Assembly (NCBI RefSeq): GCF_023656745.1
Contig: NZ_JAMOKO010000003.1
Span: 62,001-126,000, forward strand
Origin: Collinsella sp. BG-O-102
GTDB lineage: Bacteria > Actinomycetota > Coriobacteriia > Coriobacteriales > Coriobacteriaceae
Length of the DNA: 64,000 nt
Direction of reading: 5' to 3'
Of this stretch, positions 33,131 to 41,361 are shown in pieces (the first letter of the stretch is position 1; each line of letters starts with the position of its first letter). Position numbers and translations under genes: made by a program. Below the pieces are notes generated by a model. That model was not told the DNA's origin and ran no database searches. It worked only from the letters and a program-made list of their open reading frames with translations.

Positions 33131-34570
33131 ATGCTTGACTACAATTTGGAAAAACGTGGCGAGGCATCGCTTTATGAGTATGTTTACCAGCAAATTCGAG
33201 ATGATATTGTTGCTGGACGTATTGCGGCGGGGGAGCATCTTCCGTCTAAGCGCGCCTTTGCCAGTCATCTGGGAATCAGTGTCATTACCATCGAGAATGC
33301 ATATAGCCAGTTACTTGCCGAGGGCTATATTTGCTCAATGCCGCGTCGTGGCTACTACGCTTGCGAGCTTCCGGATGCACCGGTTTTGGCTTCGGCTGCG
33401 GAGGGCATCGACCGAGATGCCGCCTCTGCTGGTCCCAGCGCGCATGATGTCAACGGACAGGTTGAGCTGTTCGATGCACTTTCTCCTTCCGCTTTGGAGG
33501 CGGCGCGGCTTTGGCAAAGCGCACTGCGGGCGACGCTGACATCCGAAGACGAGCGCGAGATCTTTTCGCCCGCACCGGCACAGGGCACCGTTCGGCTACG
33601 ATGCGCAATTGCTCATCATCTGCGCGGGACGAGGGGTATGAATGTCGACCCCAATAACATTGTTATCGGCGCGGGCGCTCAGCTGCTCGATACCATGTTG
33701 GTTCAGTTGCTTGGCGCTGACAAGGTGTATGCCGTTGAGGACCCGGGCTATTTACGTCTGACGCGCATCTATCAGGCTATGGGCTGCAAAGTTCGACATA
33801 TCCCGTTGGATGATGAGGGCGTGGACTTGAGCGCTCTGCAGAAAACCGGGACCGATGTACTTCATCTGATGCCGTCCCATCAGTATCCGACCGGCCTTGT
33901 GACGAGCATTGCGCGGCGCTATGCGCTTCTGAGCTGGGCCGCCGAGCGACCAGGTCGGTATCTCATCGAAGATGACTTTGATTGTGAGTTTCGCCTTGCC
34001 GGGAAGCCGATTCCCGCGCTCGCGTCGATCGATGCCGCCCAGTCGGTTATCTACACCAACACGTTTTCGAAGAGCCTTTCATCGGCGTTGCGTTTGGCGT
34101 ACATGGTGTTGCCCGATGAGTTAATGGAGCGGTTTAGGCGCAACCTTGGTTTCTACGCCTCGTCGGTGAGCTCTGTTGATCAGGTCGCTTTGGCGCGTTT
34201 GCTGGAATCGGGTGATTACGAGCGACATGCGAACCGCGTGCGCGTTCGTGCTCGCGAGGCGCGTGATGGCCTGATGGCGCTTGTGCGGAAGGTATTTCCG
34301 GCAGGAGAGGTCTCGATCGAGCATGCAGACGCGGGCCTTTACTGTATCGTGGTTGCGGAGCGTGGAGCGGGCGGAAGCTCTTTTGTGCGGGCCCTCACGC
34401 GCTCGAGTATCCCTTTTGTCGATATCAGTGACTGTTATTGGTGTGCCGATGGCGCATCTGTCCCTGAAAACTCAAGTCAAATTCTTGTTCAGTATGACGA
34501 TTTGAGTCCAAAAGCGCTAAATACCTTGGAATCGCAGCTAATGGGAGCACTCTGCAACCTAAGTGAGTAG
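33131..34570 (+). CDS. pdxR: MocR-type regulator (GntR HTH plus aminotransferase-like domain), PdxR
   Basis: The 479-residue protein has a GntR-type winged HTH in the first ~75 residues (AGEHLPSKRAFASHLGIS) and an aminotransferase-fold domain beyond ~130 with PSHQYPTG and the PLP-binding lysine in TNTFSKSLSSALRLAY. MocR proteins bind PLP and control PLP synthesis; divergence from pdxST supports this. The ATG at 33131 has only a weak ribosome binding site. The last four codons and stop (NLSE) lie inside the 123-bp repeat that begins at 34559. Confidence 0.92.
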   Translation: MLDYNLEKRGEASLYEYVYQQIRDDIVAGRIAAGEHLPSKRAFASHLGISVITIENAYSQLLAEGYICSMPRRGYYACELPDAPVLASAAEGIDRDAASAGPSAHDVNGQVELFDALSPSALEAARLWQSALRATLTSEDEREIFSPAPAQGTVRLRCAIAHHLRGTRGMNVDPNNIVIGAGAQLLDTMLVQLLGADKVYAVEDPGYLRLTRIYQAMGCKVRHIPLDDEGVDLSALQKTGTDVLHLMPSHQYPTGLVTSIARRYALLSWAAERPGRYLIEDDFDCEFRLAGKPIPALASIDAAQSVIYTNTFSKSLSSALRLAYMVLPDELMERFRRNLGFYASSVSSVDQVALARLLESGDYERHANRVRVRAREARDGLMALVRKVFPAGEVSIEHADAGLYCIVVAERGAGGSSFVRALTRSSIPFVDISDCYWCADGASVPENSSQILVQYDDLSPKALNTLESQLMGALCNLSE

Positions 34571-34680
34571 GCTTTTGGAACTTTGGCGACCAGGCAGTTT
34601 TGTAACAAGCTATCTACCTGCGGTTTTGAAAAGCAGGATGACCGGGCTGCTCGGGATGTTCAAAAAAGTCTACTCACTTG
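34559..34680 (+). repeat. 123-bp inverted-repeat element, copy 1
   Basis: It begins CTAAGTGAGTAG, supplying the last codons and stop of pdxR, and ends AAAAAAGTCTACTCACTT. The terminal arms pair over about 16 bp with one mismatch, and conserved internal blocks include TTTGGCGAC and TACCTGCGG. Related copies are at 35979-36101 and 45997-46119. Confidence 0.85.
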
Positions 34681-34862
34681 TCGCGCAAAGCTTCTGCATG
34701 AGAAAAAAATGGGGTTTTCAACAGAACTTCGTCCAGCTCTCGGCAAGCTTTTGGCCAGTTGGGGAGGGCTGTTGAAAACTTGGCAGTCCGTTCGGCACCA
34801 TTTTTGGTGCGTTCGCGCCAATGCGTGACTGACTGGGTTGAAATTCGTGTTTTCCTGTGCCT

Positions 34863-35990
34863 ATGAAGGATTTACTTTGTGACATATCGGCTTTTAGGTA
34901 CTGGCGTTTGCCTCCTCAAGTCCGCGCTTTGTGTCCGCCGCTTCCACGACCGGAAGAAGACCGGCAGCGATATGATCTCGCCCGCAACCCGACGGCTGCG
35001 GTCGCGCTCGGTTTTCCGTTGTATACATTGGTTCGGACGAGAAACAAACGGACTTGTCCAGCCAGCATTAGGCAGCGGCTGTTTCTTGGTGAGCTTCCCA
35101 GGGAATCCGTGCTGGAAACGGAGCATGGGTTTTTGATTACGTCTCCTCTACTGACGGCATTCATCATGTCGCGGCACCTGACGGATCTCCAGCTTCTTTT
35201 GGTATTGGCGGAGATGTATGGCTTGTTTGCGGTGTGCGCTCTGCCGGCGGCACTTGAGGCGGAGCTTTCGCGTGCAATTGATTCGGGCGCGATTTCGACA
35301 ACGTTCGGTTGGGTGCGCTGCCCGTCCGAGGACGGCACCGCCTCAAATTTATGGCGTCGAGACGCTTTGGTTTTGGGCGGAGACCTTGACCGTTTTTGTT
35401 CAGATGTTTGCGGGGTGCGTTACGGCAATAGATTTATGGCGGTATCGCAACTCGTTCCATTGGGTGCCGCGTCGCCTTTTGAGGTCGAGGCGTATTTGCT
35501 ACTTGCACTGCCGCGATCCCTGGGAGGCGAAGGTTTTTGCGACATAGAGCTTAATGTTGAAGTGATGCTAGGCACAAGTGCTCGAGCGATTGTGGGAAAG
35601 TCCCGTGTATATATCGACCTACTTCTTTCTTCACCGGACGGTAGGCGACAGGTGGCCATTGAATGTCAGGGAAAGGCCTCGCACGGACGCGCAGGGGATG
35701 GCTTGCGTGACGCTGACCGCATGACGGCCCTTCAGGCCATGGGCTACGATGTGCTTCTCCTGACACACAGACAGATATCGGATGAGGATAGATTCCGCGC
35801 GATCGTTAAGGCCATATGCAGGATGCTCGATGCTGAATATCGTGATAAAAGCTCGGATGAGCAAAGGGCTGAGATATTACTCCGGTCTGAACTATTCATT
35901 GACTGGACAAAATTGGGAGTAATCGACGGAAAGATGCCCGTTAGACACAAAATGGCTCGATCGTGGACGGCTGCGAATCTAAGTGAGTAG
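34863..35990 (+). CDS. Unknown protein with PD-(D/E)XK nuclease-like C-terminal domain
   Basis: The 375-residue protein has no recognised N-terminal family. Residues ~250-310 show a nuclease-like core: RVYIDLLLSS, then VAIECQGKASHG with a Glu-x-x-x-Lys spacing like that of PD-(D/E)XK enzymes, then RDADRMTALQAMGYDVLLLTH as in DUF559/Vsr-like endonucleases. The start is uncertain (ATG 34863 or GTG 34857; no strong ribosome binding site). It ends in NLSE contributed by repeat copy 2, and copy 1 lies upstream, so the gene sits between two direct repeat copies. Function is unknown; a toxin or defence role is only a guess. Confidence 0.6.
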   Translation: MKDLLCDISAFRYWRLPPQVRALCPPLPRPEEDRQRYDLARNPTAAVALGFPLYTLVRTRNKRTCPASIRQRLFLGELPRESVLETEHGFLITSPLLTAFIMSRHLTDLQLLLVLAEMYGLFAVCALPAALEAELSRAIDSGAISTTFGWVRCPSEDGTASNLWRRDALVLGGDLDRFCSDVCGVRYGNRFMAVSQLVPLGAASPFEVEAYLLLALPRSLGGEGFCDIELNVEVMLGTSARAIVGKSRVYIDLLLSSPDGRRQVAIECQGKASHGRAGDGLRDADRMTALQAMGYDVLLLTHRQISDEDRFRAIVKAICRMLDAEYRDKSSDEQRAEILLRSELFIDWTKLGVIDGKMPVRHKMARSWTAANLSE

Positions 35991-36101
35991 ACTTTTGTCA
36001 CTTTGGCGACTAGGTCGTTTTGCAACAAGGCATTTACCTGCGGCTTTATAAAGTGATATGGATGGTCTGCTCGGCAAGTTCCAAAAAGTCTACTCACTTA
36101 G
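35979..36101 (+). repeat. 123-bp inverted-repeat element, copy 2
   Basis: CTAAGTGAGTAG (35979-35990) and CTACTCACTTAG (36090-36101) are perfect terminal inverted repeats. The left end supplies the last codons and stop of the nuclease-like gene. Same orientation as copy 1. Confidence 0.88.
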
Positions 36102-36171
36102 TTTTTGACGAGAAGCCGATGCCGAAGACGGTCCTATTTCAGGGCGTTAACAAGTTCGTGAGGCACGAAAA

Positions 36172-36198
36172 AGGCCCGGACCAATACGGTCCGGGCCT
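36172..36198 (-). terminator. Rubrerythrin terminator
   Basis: An 11-bp stem, AGGCCCGGACC with its complement, with a 5-nt loop, followed by TTTTT on the minus strand. Confidence 0.88.
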
Positions 36199-36232
36199 CA
36201 TCGAGCTAGAGGTTATGTCTCAAGCGGTTGGC

Positions 36233-36793
36233 TTAGCCAAAGTAGCGCTTAAGCAGGCCGGCAAAAGCTTTGCCGTGGCGGGCCTCGTCACGAGCCATCT
36301 CGTGCACGGTGTCGTGGATGGCATCGAGGCCAGCGGCCTTGGCGCGCTTAGCAAGATCGGTCTTGCCGGCGGTGGCGCCGTTCTCGGCCTCAACGCGCAT
36401 CTCGAGGTTCTTCTTGGTAGAGTCGGTCACGACCTCGCCCAGGAGCTCAGCGAACTTGGCGGCGTGCTCGGCCTCCTCGTGGGCAGCCTTCTCCCAGTAC
36501 AGGCCGATCTCGGGATAGCCCTCGCGATGAGCGACGCGAGCCATGGCCAGGTACATACCGACCTCGGAGCACTCGCCCTCAAAGTTGGCGCGCAGGTCGG
36601 CAACGATGTCCTCAGAGACGCCCTCCATCTTGGCGACGCCCACGACGTGCTCGGCAGCCCACTCGAGCTGGCCCTCCTCCTGCTTCAGGAAACGAGAACC
36701 GGGAACGCCGCACTGGGGGCACTTGAAGTCCTCGGGCAGCTGATCGCCGTCGAACTCTTCCACATAACCGCAAACGGGGCAAACAAACTTCAT
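36233..36793 (-). CDS. Reverse rubrerythrin (N-terminal rubredoxin, C-terminal diiron domain)
   Basis: The 186-residue protein begins with a rubredoxin-like knuckle (Cys5, Cys8, Cys25, Cys28), followed by a ferritin-like four-helix domain with iron-ligand motifs [19 protein letters not shown] and DEARHG. This domain order is that of reverse rubrerythrins of anaerobes, which reduce hydrogen peroxide using NADH-derived electrons. The ATG at 36793 follows AAAGGA. It is monocistronic with its own strong terminator. Confidence 0.92.
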   Translation of the reverse strand: MKFVCPVCGYVEEFDGDQLPEDFKCPQCGVPGSRFLKQEEGQLEWAAEHVVGVAKMEGVSEDIVADLRANFEGECSEVGMYLAMARVAHREGYPEIGLYWEKAAHEEAEHAAKFAELLGEVVTDSTKKNLEMRVEAENGATAGKTDLAKRAKAAGLDAIHDTVHEMARDEARHGKAFAGLLKRYFG

Positions 36794-37049
36794 GATTCGA
36801 TCCTTTCGATCGATGGCGATTGTGCGCTCGTCCGGTCCCGTAAGGGCCCTCTCCGGACGTGCGTCTTGACGAGTTCTATTATCCATAAATGCAACCAAAT
36901 GTGAAGCCTATTAGGAATGATTTTTAATAAAACAATTTTGAGATATGAAGATGTTGATTGATTAACGGTTTGCAAGTCATATACGGACGCCGCTGAGTAC
37001 AATCGGTCGAACAAATGTTGATCTATCAACAAATGAAGGAGTTTCCTTT

Positions 37050-38270
37050 ATGCATCTAGCCCGTCGTGCCTGGTGCCGAACATATCAGACGGTTTTTCGC
37101 ATTGCATTGCCGATCCTGCCCTATACCGAGCCGCGCATTTTAGAGCATGCCGAGGATGTGCCCGCGGTGCTTCAAAAGCGCTCGATCCAGAAGGTCCTTA
37201 TCGTGACGGATCCCGGCATTGCCCGTCTGGGGCTCACGGCACCGCTTGAGACGGCGCTCGCATCCAGGGGGATTGGCGTTACGGTCTATGCCGAAACGCG
37301 TGCAAACCCCACGGTTTCAAACGTGGAAGAAGCGGCGTCCCTGTATCGAGAGAGCGCCTGCCAGGCCATTATCGGCTTTGGCGGTGGCTCGGCCATGGAC
37401 TGTGCCAAGGGTGTGGGCGCACGCATTGCGCAGCCAAACAAGCCCATCAACAAGATGCGCGGCCTGCTGCGGATTCATCGTCGCCTGCCGCTGCTCATCG
37501 CCGTTCCCACTACCGCCGGTACGGGAAGCGAAGTCACGCTTGCGGCGGTAATTACCGATGACGAGACGCACTACAAATACCCCATTAACGACTTTGTGCT
37601 CATCCCGCGTTTTGCAGTCCACGACCCCGAGTTTACGTGCGGCTTGCCCGCTTCCATTACGGGGCAGACGGGCATGGACGCCCTGACGCATGCCGTTGAG
37701 GCCTTTATCGGGCGAAGCACCACGCCCTATACGCGTAAGATGGCGCGACAGGCGGTGCAGCTTATCCACGACAATTTGCTCGAGGCCTATGAGCATGGTG
37801 ACGACATGCGCGCTCGTCGCAATATGCTTTCGGCGGCGTATAAGGCGGGCGTTGCGTTTACCCGCTCCTATGTCGGATATGTGCATGCCATCGCGCACAG
37901 TCTGGGCGGGCGTTACGGGATTCCGCACGGCTTGGCCAACGCCATCATCCTGCCGCACATGCTTCGCGCCTATGGCGAAGCTGCTGCTCCTAAGCTCGCT
38001 GATCTCGCCCGCATGGCCGGCATCGTGCCGGTTAACGCGCAGGACAGCCTGGCGGCCGAGGCCTTTATCGATTGGATCGATTGCATGAACGAGATCCTGG
38101 GAATCCCCAAATATGTCTCGGGCATTCGCCGCTCCGACATTCCCGAGATGGCGGCGCATGCCGATGCCGAGGCCAATCCGCTGTACCCCGTTCCGCTTTT
38201 GATGGACCGCTTGGAGCTCGAGCGTATGTACGAGGTCGTCGCGGGTGGTATGTTTGAGGACGAGAACTAG
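37050..38270 (+). CDS. Iron-containing alcohol dehydrogenase
   Basis: The 406-residue group III dehydrogenase has the NAD motif GGGSAMD (about 110-116), TTAGTGSE, and metal-ligand segments GMDALTHAVEA and HAIAHSLGGRYGIPHG. It interconverts alcohols and aldehydes. The ATG follows GAAGGAG. The aldehyde dehydrogenase gene starts 10 bp after its stop, so the pair likely oxidises an alcohol to an acid or works in reverse. The leader (36794-37049) contains a TGTTGAT-N2-ATCAACA dyad. Confidence 0.9.
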   Translation: MHLARRAWCRTYQTVFRIALPILPYTEPRILEHAEDVPAVLQKRSIQKVLIVTDPGIARLGLTAPLETALASRGIGVTVYAETRANPTVSNVEEAASLYRESACQAIIGFGGGSAMDCAKGVGARIAQPNKPINKMRGLLRIHRRLPLLIAVPTTAGTGSEVTLAAVITDDETHYKYPINDFVLIPRFAVHDPEFTCGLPASITGQTGMDALTHAVEAFIGRSTTPYTRKMARQAVQLIHDNLLEAYEHGDDMRARRNMLSAAYKAGVAFTRSYVGYVHAIAHSLGGRYGIPHGLANAIILPHMLRAYGEAAAPKLADLARMAGIVPVNAQDSLAAEAFIDWIDCMNEILGIPKYVSGIRRSDIPEMAAHADAEANPLYPVPLLMDRLELERMYEVVAGGMFEDEN

Positions 38271-38279
38271 GAGGGTGCC

Positions 38280-39659
38280 ATGAACACCGAGGAAATTGCG
38301 CGCATCGTCGGCGATCAGCGCACTTACTTTAAAACGCACGCTACGTTTGATGTCGATGCCCGACGTCGCGCGCTCGTGAGTTTACGCGATGCGGTACGGG
38401 CGCACGAGGCCGATATTGCCCATGCACTCAAGACCGATTTGGGAAAGTCGCATGACGAGGCATATATGTGCGAGATCGGTACGTCGCTTTCCGAGATTCG
38501 TCATCAGATCGCTCACGTGGCTCGATGGAGTCGTCCGCGCCTGCGTCCGTGTGACCTTGCCAACGCCGTGAGTGTGTGTAAAACGCAAGCCGTGCCCTAT
38601 GGCGTCACGCTCATCATGGCCCCGTGGAACTACCCATTTTTGCTAACACTCGAGCCGCTCGCCGGCGCCCTTGCCGCGGGCAATACTGTGGCCATCAAGC
38701 CGAGCGCCTATGCTCCGGCATCGAGTGCGGTGCTCAAGCAAATCTGTGAAGAGGCATTTGATCCGCGCCTGGTGACGGTTGTCGAGGGCGGGCGCGCCGA
38801 GAACGAAGCGCTGCTCGATGAGTGCTGGGACAAGATCTTCTTTACCGGTAGCGTTCCGGTCGGCAAACTCGTCATGGAGCGCGCAAGTAAAAACCTTACG
38901 CCCGTGACGCTTGAGCTGGGCGGAAAGAGCCCCTGTATCGTGGATGCGACGGCAAACTTGAAGGTTGCGGCGCGGCGTATCGCCTTTGGTAAATGGCTCA
39001 ACGTGGGGCAGACCTGCGTGGCGCCCGACTACCTGCTGGTCGATGCGCGCGTGCATGACGAGCTGCTGGACCTCATCAGGGAAGAGGCCCGCCGTATGTT
39101 TGGCGAGCATCCGCTCGATAACGAGGATTACGGGCATATCGTCAACGCCAAGCATTTTGCGCGCGTGCGTGAGCTGATCGATCCCGATAAGGTTGTGCTT
39201 GGAGGCACGGCGCGCGAGTCATCGCTCAAGATTGAGCCGACGATCCTAGACGGCGTGACCCCCGATGACGCCGTGATGCAGGAGGAGATTTTCGGCCCCA
39301 TCTTGCCGGTGCTGACGTTTGAGAGCCTAGACGAGGCCGAGACGTTTATTACGGATCGTCCGACGCCGCTGGCTCTGTATATCTTTAGCCAGGATCGCGC
39401 AGTTCAGCAGCGCTTTGTGCGTTACGTGCCCTTTGGCGGCGGCTGCGTCAACGACACGATTATGCACTTGGCTACGAGCCATATGGGCTTTGGTGGCATG
39501 GGTGCGAGCGGTATGGGGCAGTACCATGGACGCGAGAGCTTCGATACGTTTAGCCACAAGAAGAGCATCGTGAACAAGGCAACGTGGCTGGACGTGCCAT
39601 TCCGCTATGCTCCTTACGCAAGCTGGAAGCACAAGTTCGTGCGCATGTTTATGCATTAG
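38280..39659 (+). CDS. NAD(P)-dependent aldehyde dehydrogenase
   Basis: The 459-residue protein has the ALDH landmarks APWNYPF, FTGSVPVGK, the general-base Glu in LELGGKSP and the nucleophile Cys in GQTCVAPDY, and resembles the class 3/YwdH group of shorter fatty-aldehyde enzymes. The ATG follows AGGAGGGTGCC. It is coupled to the upstream alcohol dehydrogenase gene. Confidence 0.93.
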   Translation: MNTEEIARIVGDQRTYFKTHATFDVDARRRALVSLRDAVRAHEADIAHALKTDLGKSHDEAYMCEIGTSLSEIRHQIAHVARWSRPRLRPCDLANAVSVCKTQAVPYGVTLIMAPWNYPFLLTLEPLAGALAAGNTVAIKPSAYAPASSAVLKQICEEAFDPRLVTVVEGGRAENEALLDECWDKIFFTGSVPVGKLVMERASKNLTPVTLELGGKSPCIVDATANLKVAARRIAFGKWLNVGQTCVAPDYLLVDARVHDELLDLIREEARRMFGEHPLDNEDYGHIVNAKHFARVRELIDPDKVVLGGTARESSLKIEPTILDGVTPDDAVMQEEIFGPILPVLTFESLDEAETFITDRPTPLALYIFSQDRAVQQRFVRYVPFGGGCVNDTIMHLATSHMGFGGMGASGMGQYHGRESFDTFSHKKSIVNKATWLDVPFRYAPYASWKHKFVRMFMH

Positions 39660-39666
39660 AAAAGGG

Positions 39667-39702
39667 TGCAGGTAATACGAACAAGTGTTCCTATTACCTG
39701 CA
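39667..39702 (+). terminator. Terminator hairpin containing a LexA-box-like sequence
   Basis: An 11-bp stem, TGCAGGTAATA with its complement, is followed by TTTTG just after the aldehyde dehydrogenase gene. Its loop region contains CGAACAAGTGTTCC (39678-39691), which fits the Gram-positive SOS box CGAACRNRYGTTYC, upstream of a small membrane-protein gene. Confidence 0.6.
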
Positions 39703-39738
39703 TTTTGCGTTAGACTACTGTTATGGAGCACGGATGGG

Positions 39739-39763
39739 CCAACTCCCTTTAGAAGGGATTTGG
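39739..39763 (+). promoter_or_regulatory. Hairpin sequestering a ribosome binding site
   Basis: CCAAcTCCCTT pairs with AAGGGAtTTGG around a 3-nt loop. The Shine-Dalgarno AAGGGA (39753-39758) lies in the 3' arm, six bases before the ATG at 39765. Confidence 0.6.
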
Positions 39764-39764
39764 T

Positions 39765-40187
39765 ATGAACGTAAGCGATGTTATTTCGTTATTGGCGTTG
39801 TTGATTGCGGCTATCGAACTCGGTCTGTTTATCGGCCGAATGAAGTGGCCGCCCCCGCGTAAGCGAAGACGGCCACTTCTCACGATGAAAACGTGTATCG
39901 GAGTTGGCAAGACCCGCGGCAACGGGTGCCATCCGTGTTCCTATCTTATCTGCAAGCGTTCTGTCGCGCAAGCGTTGAGGCAAACGATTGAAGGACGCAG
40001 ACAGGATGTATTTGTGTCCGCACGGGACCGTAGACTTCTCAATAAGGTTACACACCGGTTTATCCGGCCGTTAGAGGAGCTGCTATGTACGAGCCTTCGC
40101 GTGTTCTTCTGTCATTTCACATTGCAGGATTTCAGTATGCCGATGGCGCCTTGGTCTTGGGCGATCTTAAAGTGGGCGATAAGCTGA
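39765..40187 (+). CDS. Small hydrophobic, holin-like (type I toxin-like) protein; 3' end uncertain
   Basis: The frame opens with a single membrane helix (VSDVISLLALLIAAIELGLFIG) and then a basic stretch, KWPPPRKRRR, as in short type I toxins and holin-like peptides. The frame stays open for 140 codons and overlaps the HIRAN gene, so the functional product may be shorter or the downstream part non-coding: a 9-bp hairpin (AAGTGGCCG with CGGCCACTT) starts within codon 26. The sequestered ribosome binding site and SOS-like box upstream fit a silenced toxin. This is a candidate, not an established assignment. Confidence 0.4.
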   Translation: MNVSDVISLLALLIAAIELGLFIGRMKWPPPRKRRRPLLTMKTCIGVGKTRGNGCHPCSYLICKRSVAQALRQTIEGRRQDVFVSARDRRLLNKVTHRFIRPLEELLCTSLRVFFCHFTLQDFSMPMAPWSWAILKWAIS

Positions 40188-40411
40188 CGCTGTGTGCCGA
40201 GCGCGATAATCCCCATGACCCTGAGGCGGTTGAGATTTATTACGGCAACACCAAGCTTGGCTATGTTCCGGGAAACGAGGTCGGCCCACTGTCCTTGATG
40301 ATGTATTACGGCCACGAGGACGTATTTGAGGCTCGCGTGCAACAGGTTGCTCCCGAGCGCAGCCCGTGGCACCAGGTGCGCGTTGGCCTCTATGTGGTGG
40401 ATGCTCGCTAG
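40085..40411 (+). CDS. HIRAN-domain protein
   Basis: The 108-residue protein is essentially one HIRAN domain (FHIAGFQYADGALV, LKVGDKLTLCAERDNPHDPEAVEIYY, KLGYVPGNEVGPLS). HIRAN domains recognise DNA 3' ends at stalled forks or damaged DNA, usually attached to helicases or nucleases; here it is free-standing. The ATG follows GAGGAGCTGCT. A small acidic gene follows 18 bp later, probably in the same transcript. Confidence 0.88.
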   Translation: MYEPSRVLLSFHIAGFQYADGALVLGDLKVGDKLTLCAERDNPHDPEAVEIYYGNTKLGYVPGNEVGPLSLMMYYGHEDVFEARVQQVAPERSPWHQVRVGLYVVDAR

Positions 40412-40429
40412 TCGGCAAGGGAGGCGGCC

Positions 40430-40567
40430 ATGTTTGATGACGACGACCTATTCAATCTGACAGACGATTCGTTTGAGTGGGATCTGCTACTCGATGACGA
40501 TGAGTTGGAGCAGGATCGTAGGAAACGGCAGGGCAAGAAAACTCAGGGTGACGCTTCGAAAAAGTAA
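40430..40567 (+). CDS. 45-residue acidic protein, possibly truncated by an in-frame stop
   Basis: The ATG at 40430 has AAGGGAGG five bases upstream. The product is Asp-rich in its first half (MFDDDDLFNLTDDSFEWDLL) and Lys/Arg-rich in its second. After the TAA at 40565-40567 the same frame continues for 13 codons reading DKRRRGLFGGLFG before a second stop at 40607-40609. That tail looks like a natural protein ending, so the first stop may be a nonsense change or be read through. Function unknown. Confidence 0.6.
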   Translation: MFDDDDLFNLTDDSFEWDLLLDDDELEQDRRKRQGKKTQGDASKK

Positions 40568-40675
40568 GACAAACGCCGCCGCGGCCTGTTCGGCGGGCTC
40601 TTTGGCTAACCGCCGTATCGCTGTGTCTGTATACTTAGCACGAGTTTGACGCGTTGCGAAATGAGGGCATAGACG

Positions 40676-41221
40676 ATGATGTGGTTTACCGCCGACCTAC
40701 ACCTGGGCGATACGAATATCTTGCACGACATGGATCGGCCGTTTGATTCGGTCGAGGAGATGAACCGCAAGGTCATCGATGCCATCAATGAGTGCGTGGC
40801 TGCGGACGACCGCCTCTATATCTTGGGAGACTTTACGTATCGCTTGCCCATGGCGGAGGCGGTGCGCCTGCGCGAGCGTATCGAATGCAAGAATGTGACG
40901 CTCATCTGCGGTAACCATGACGGCGACTGGGAAGATCCCGACGCCCCGCAAATTTGGGAAGACGTGCGCGATTACCTGGAGGTTGCTCCCGGCTATGCCA
41001 AGGGCCATCGTCTGGTGATGAGCCATTACCCCATGCTCAGCTGGAATGGTAAGGCGCGTGGCGCCATCATGCTACACGGGCATATCCACAGCAGAGGAGA
41101 CCGCACCAACGCACGCAACCGCGATCGCGAGCGCCCCATTTACCGCTACGATGTGGGCCTCGACGCCAACGAGTACAAGCCCGTAAGCCGCGACCAGATT
41201 CTTAGCTTCTTTGGGCTATAG
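40676..41221 (+). CDS. Calcineurin-like metallophosphoesterase
   Basis: The 181-residue protein has the metallophosphoesterase motifs DLHLGD (Asp7, His9, Asp12), GDFTY, GNHD and HGHIHS, which coordinate two metals. It resembles small phosphoesterases near phage or nucleotide-repair genes. The substrate could be a nucleotide or phosphodiester. Two adjacent ATG codons open the frame; hairpin copy 7 starts one base after the stop. Confidence 0.9.
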   Translation: MMWFTADLHLGDTNILHDMDRPFDSVEEMNRKVIDAINECVAADDRLYILGDFTYRLPMAEAVRLRERIECKNVTLICGNHDGDWEDPDAPQIWEDVRDYLEVAPGYAKGHRLVMSHYPMLSWNGKARGAIMLHGHIHSRGDRTNARNRDRERPIYRYDVGLDANEYKPVSRDQILSFFGL

Positions 41222-41274
41222 GGCGCCAGAACCACCACAAAGGGGACAGGCACCTTTGTGGTGGCTCTGGCGCC
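41222..41274. repeat. GGGACAG-loop hairpin (copy 7, longest stem)
   Basis: Two stacked stems, GGCGCCAGA (41222-41230 with 41266-41274) and CCACCACAAAGG (41232-41243 with 41253-41264), separated by one A-C mismatch, close the loop ggacaggca. It begins directly after the phosphoesterase stop. Confidence 0.82.
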
Positions 41275-41361
41275 GTTGACATTATGGCGGCGGCGCCTTT
41301 TTTGTCCGTGCGGCGCGGTAGAGTGTAGGCGGTTGAAATTTGCGTCCATCGAGGAGCTGCT

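Noticed and set aside
34559-36101. True integron gene cassette
   Set aside because: The repeats lack the RYYYAAC/GTTRRRY attC cores and no integrase is present in the window; only the layout is cassette-like.
39765-40187. Calling the whole 140-codon frame a confirmed toxin
   Set aside because: Only the first ~35 residues look toxin-like; the rest overlaps the HIRAN gene and may be non-coding, so it is kept as a low-confidence feature.
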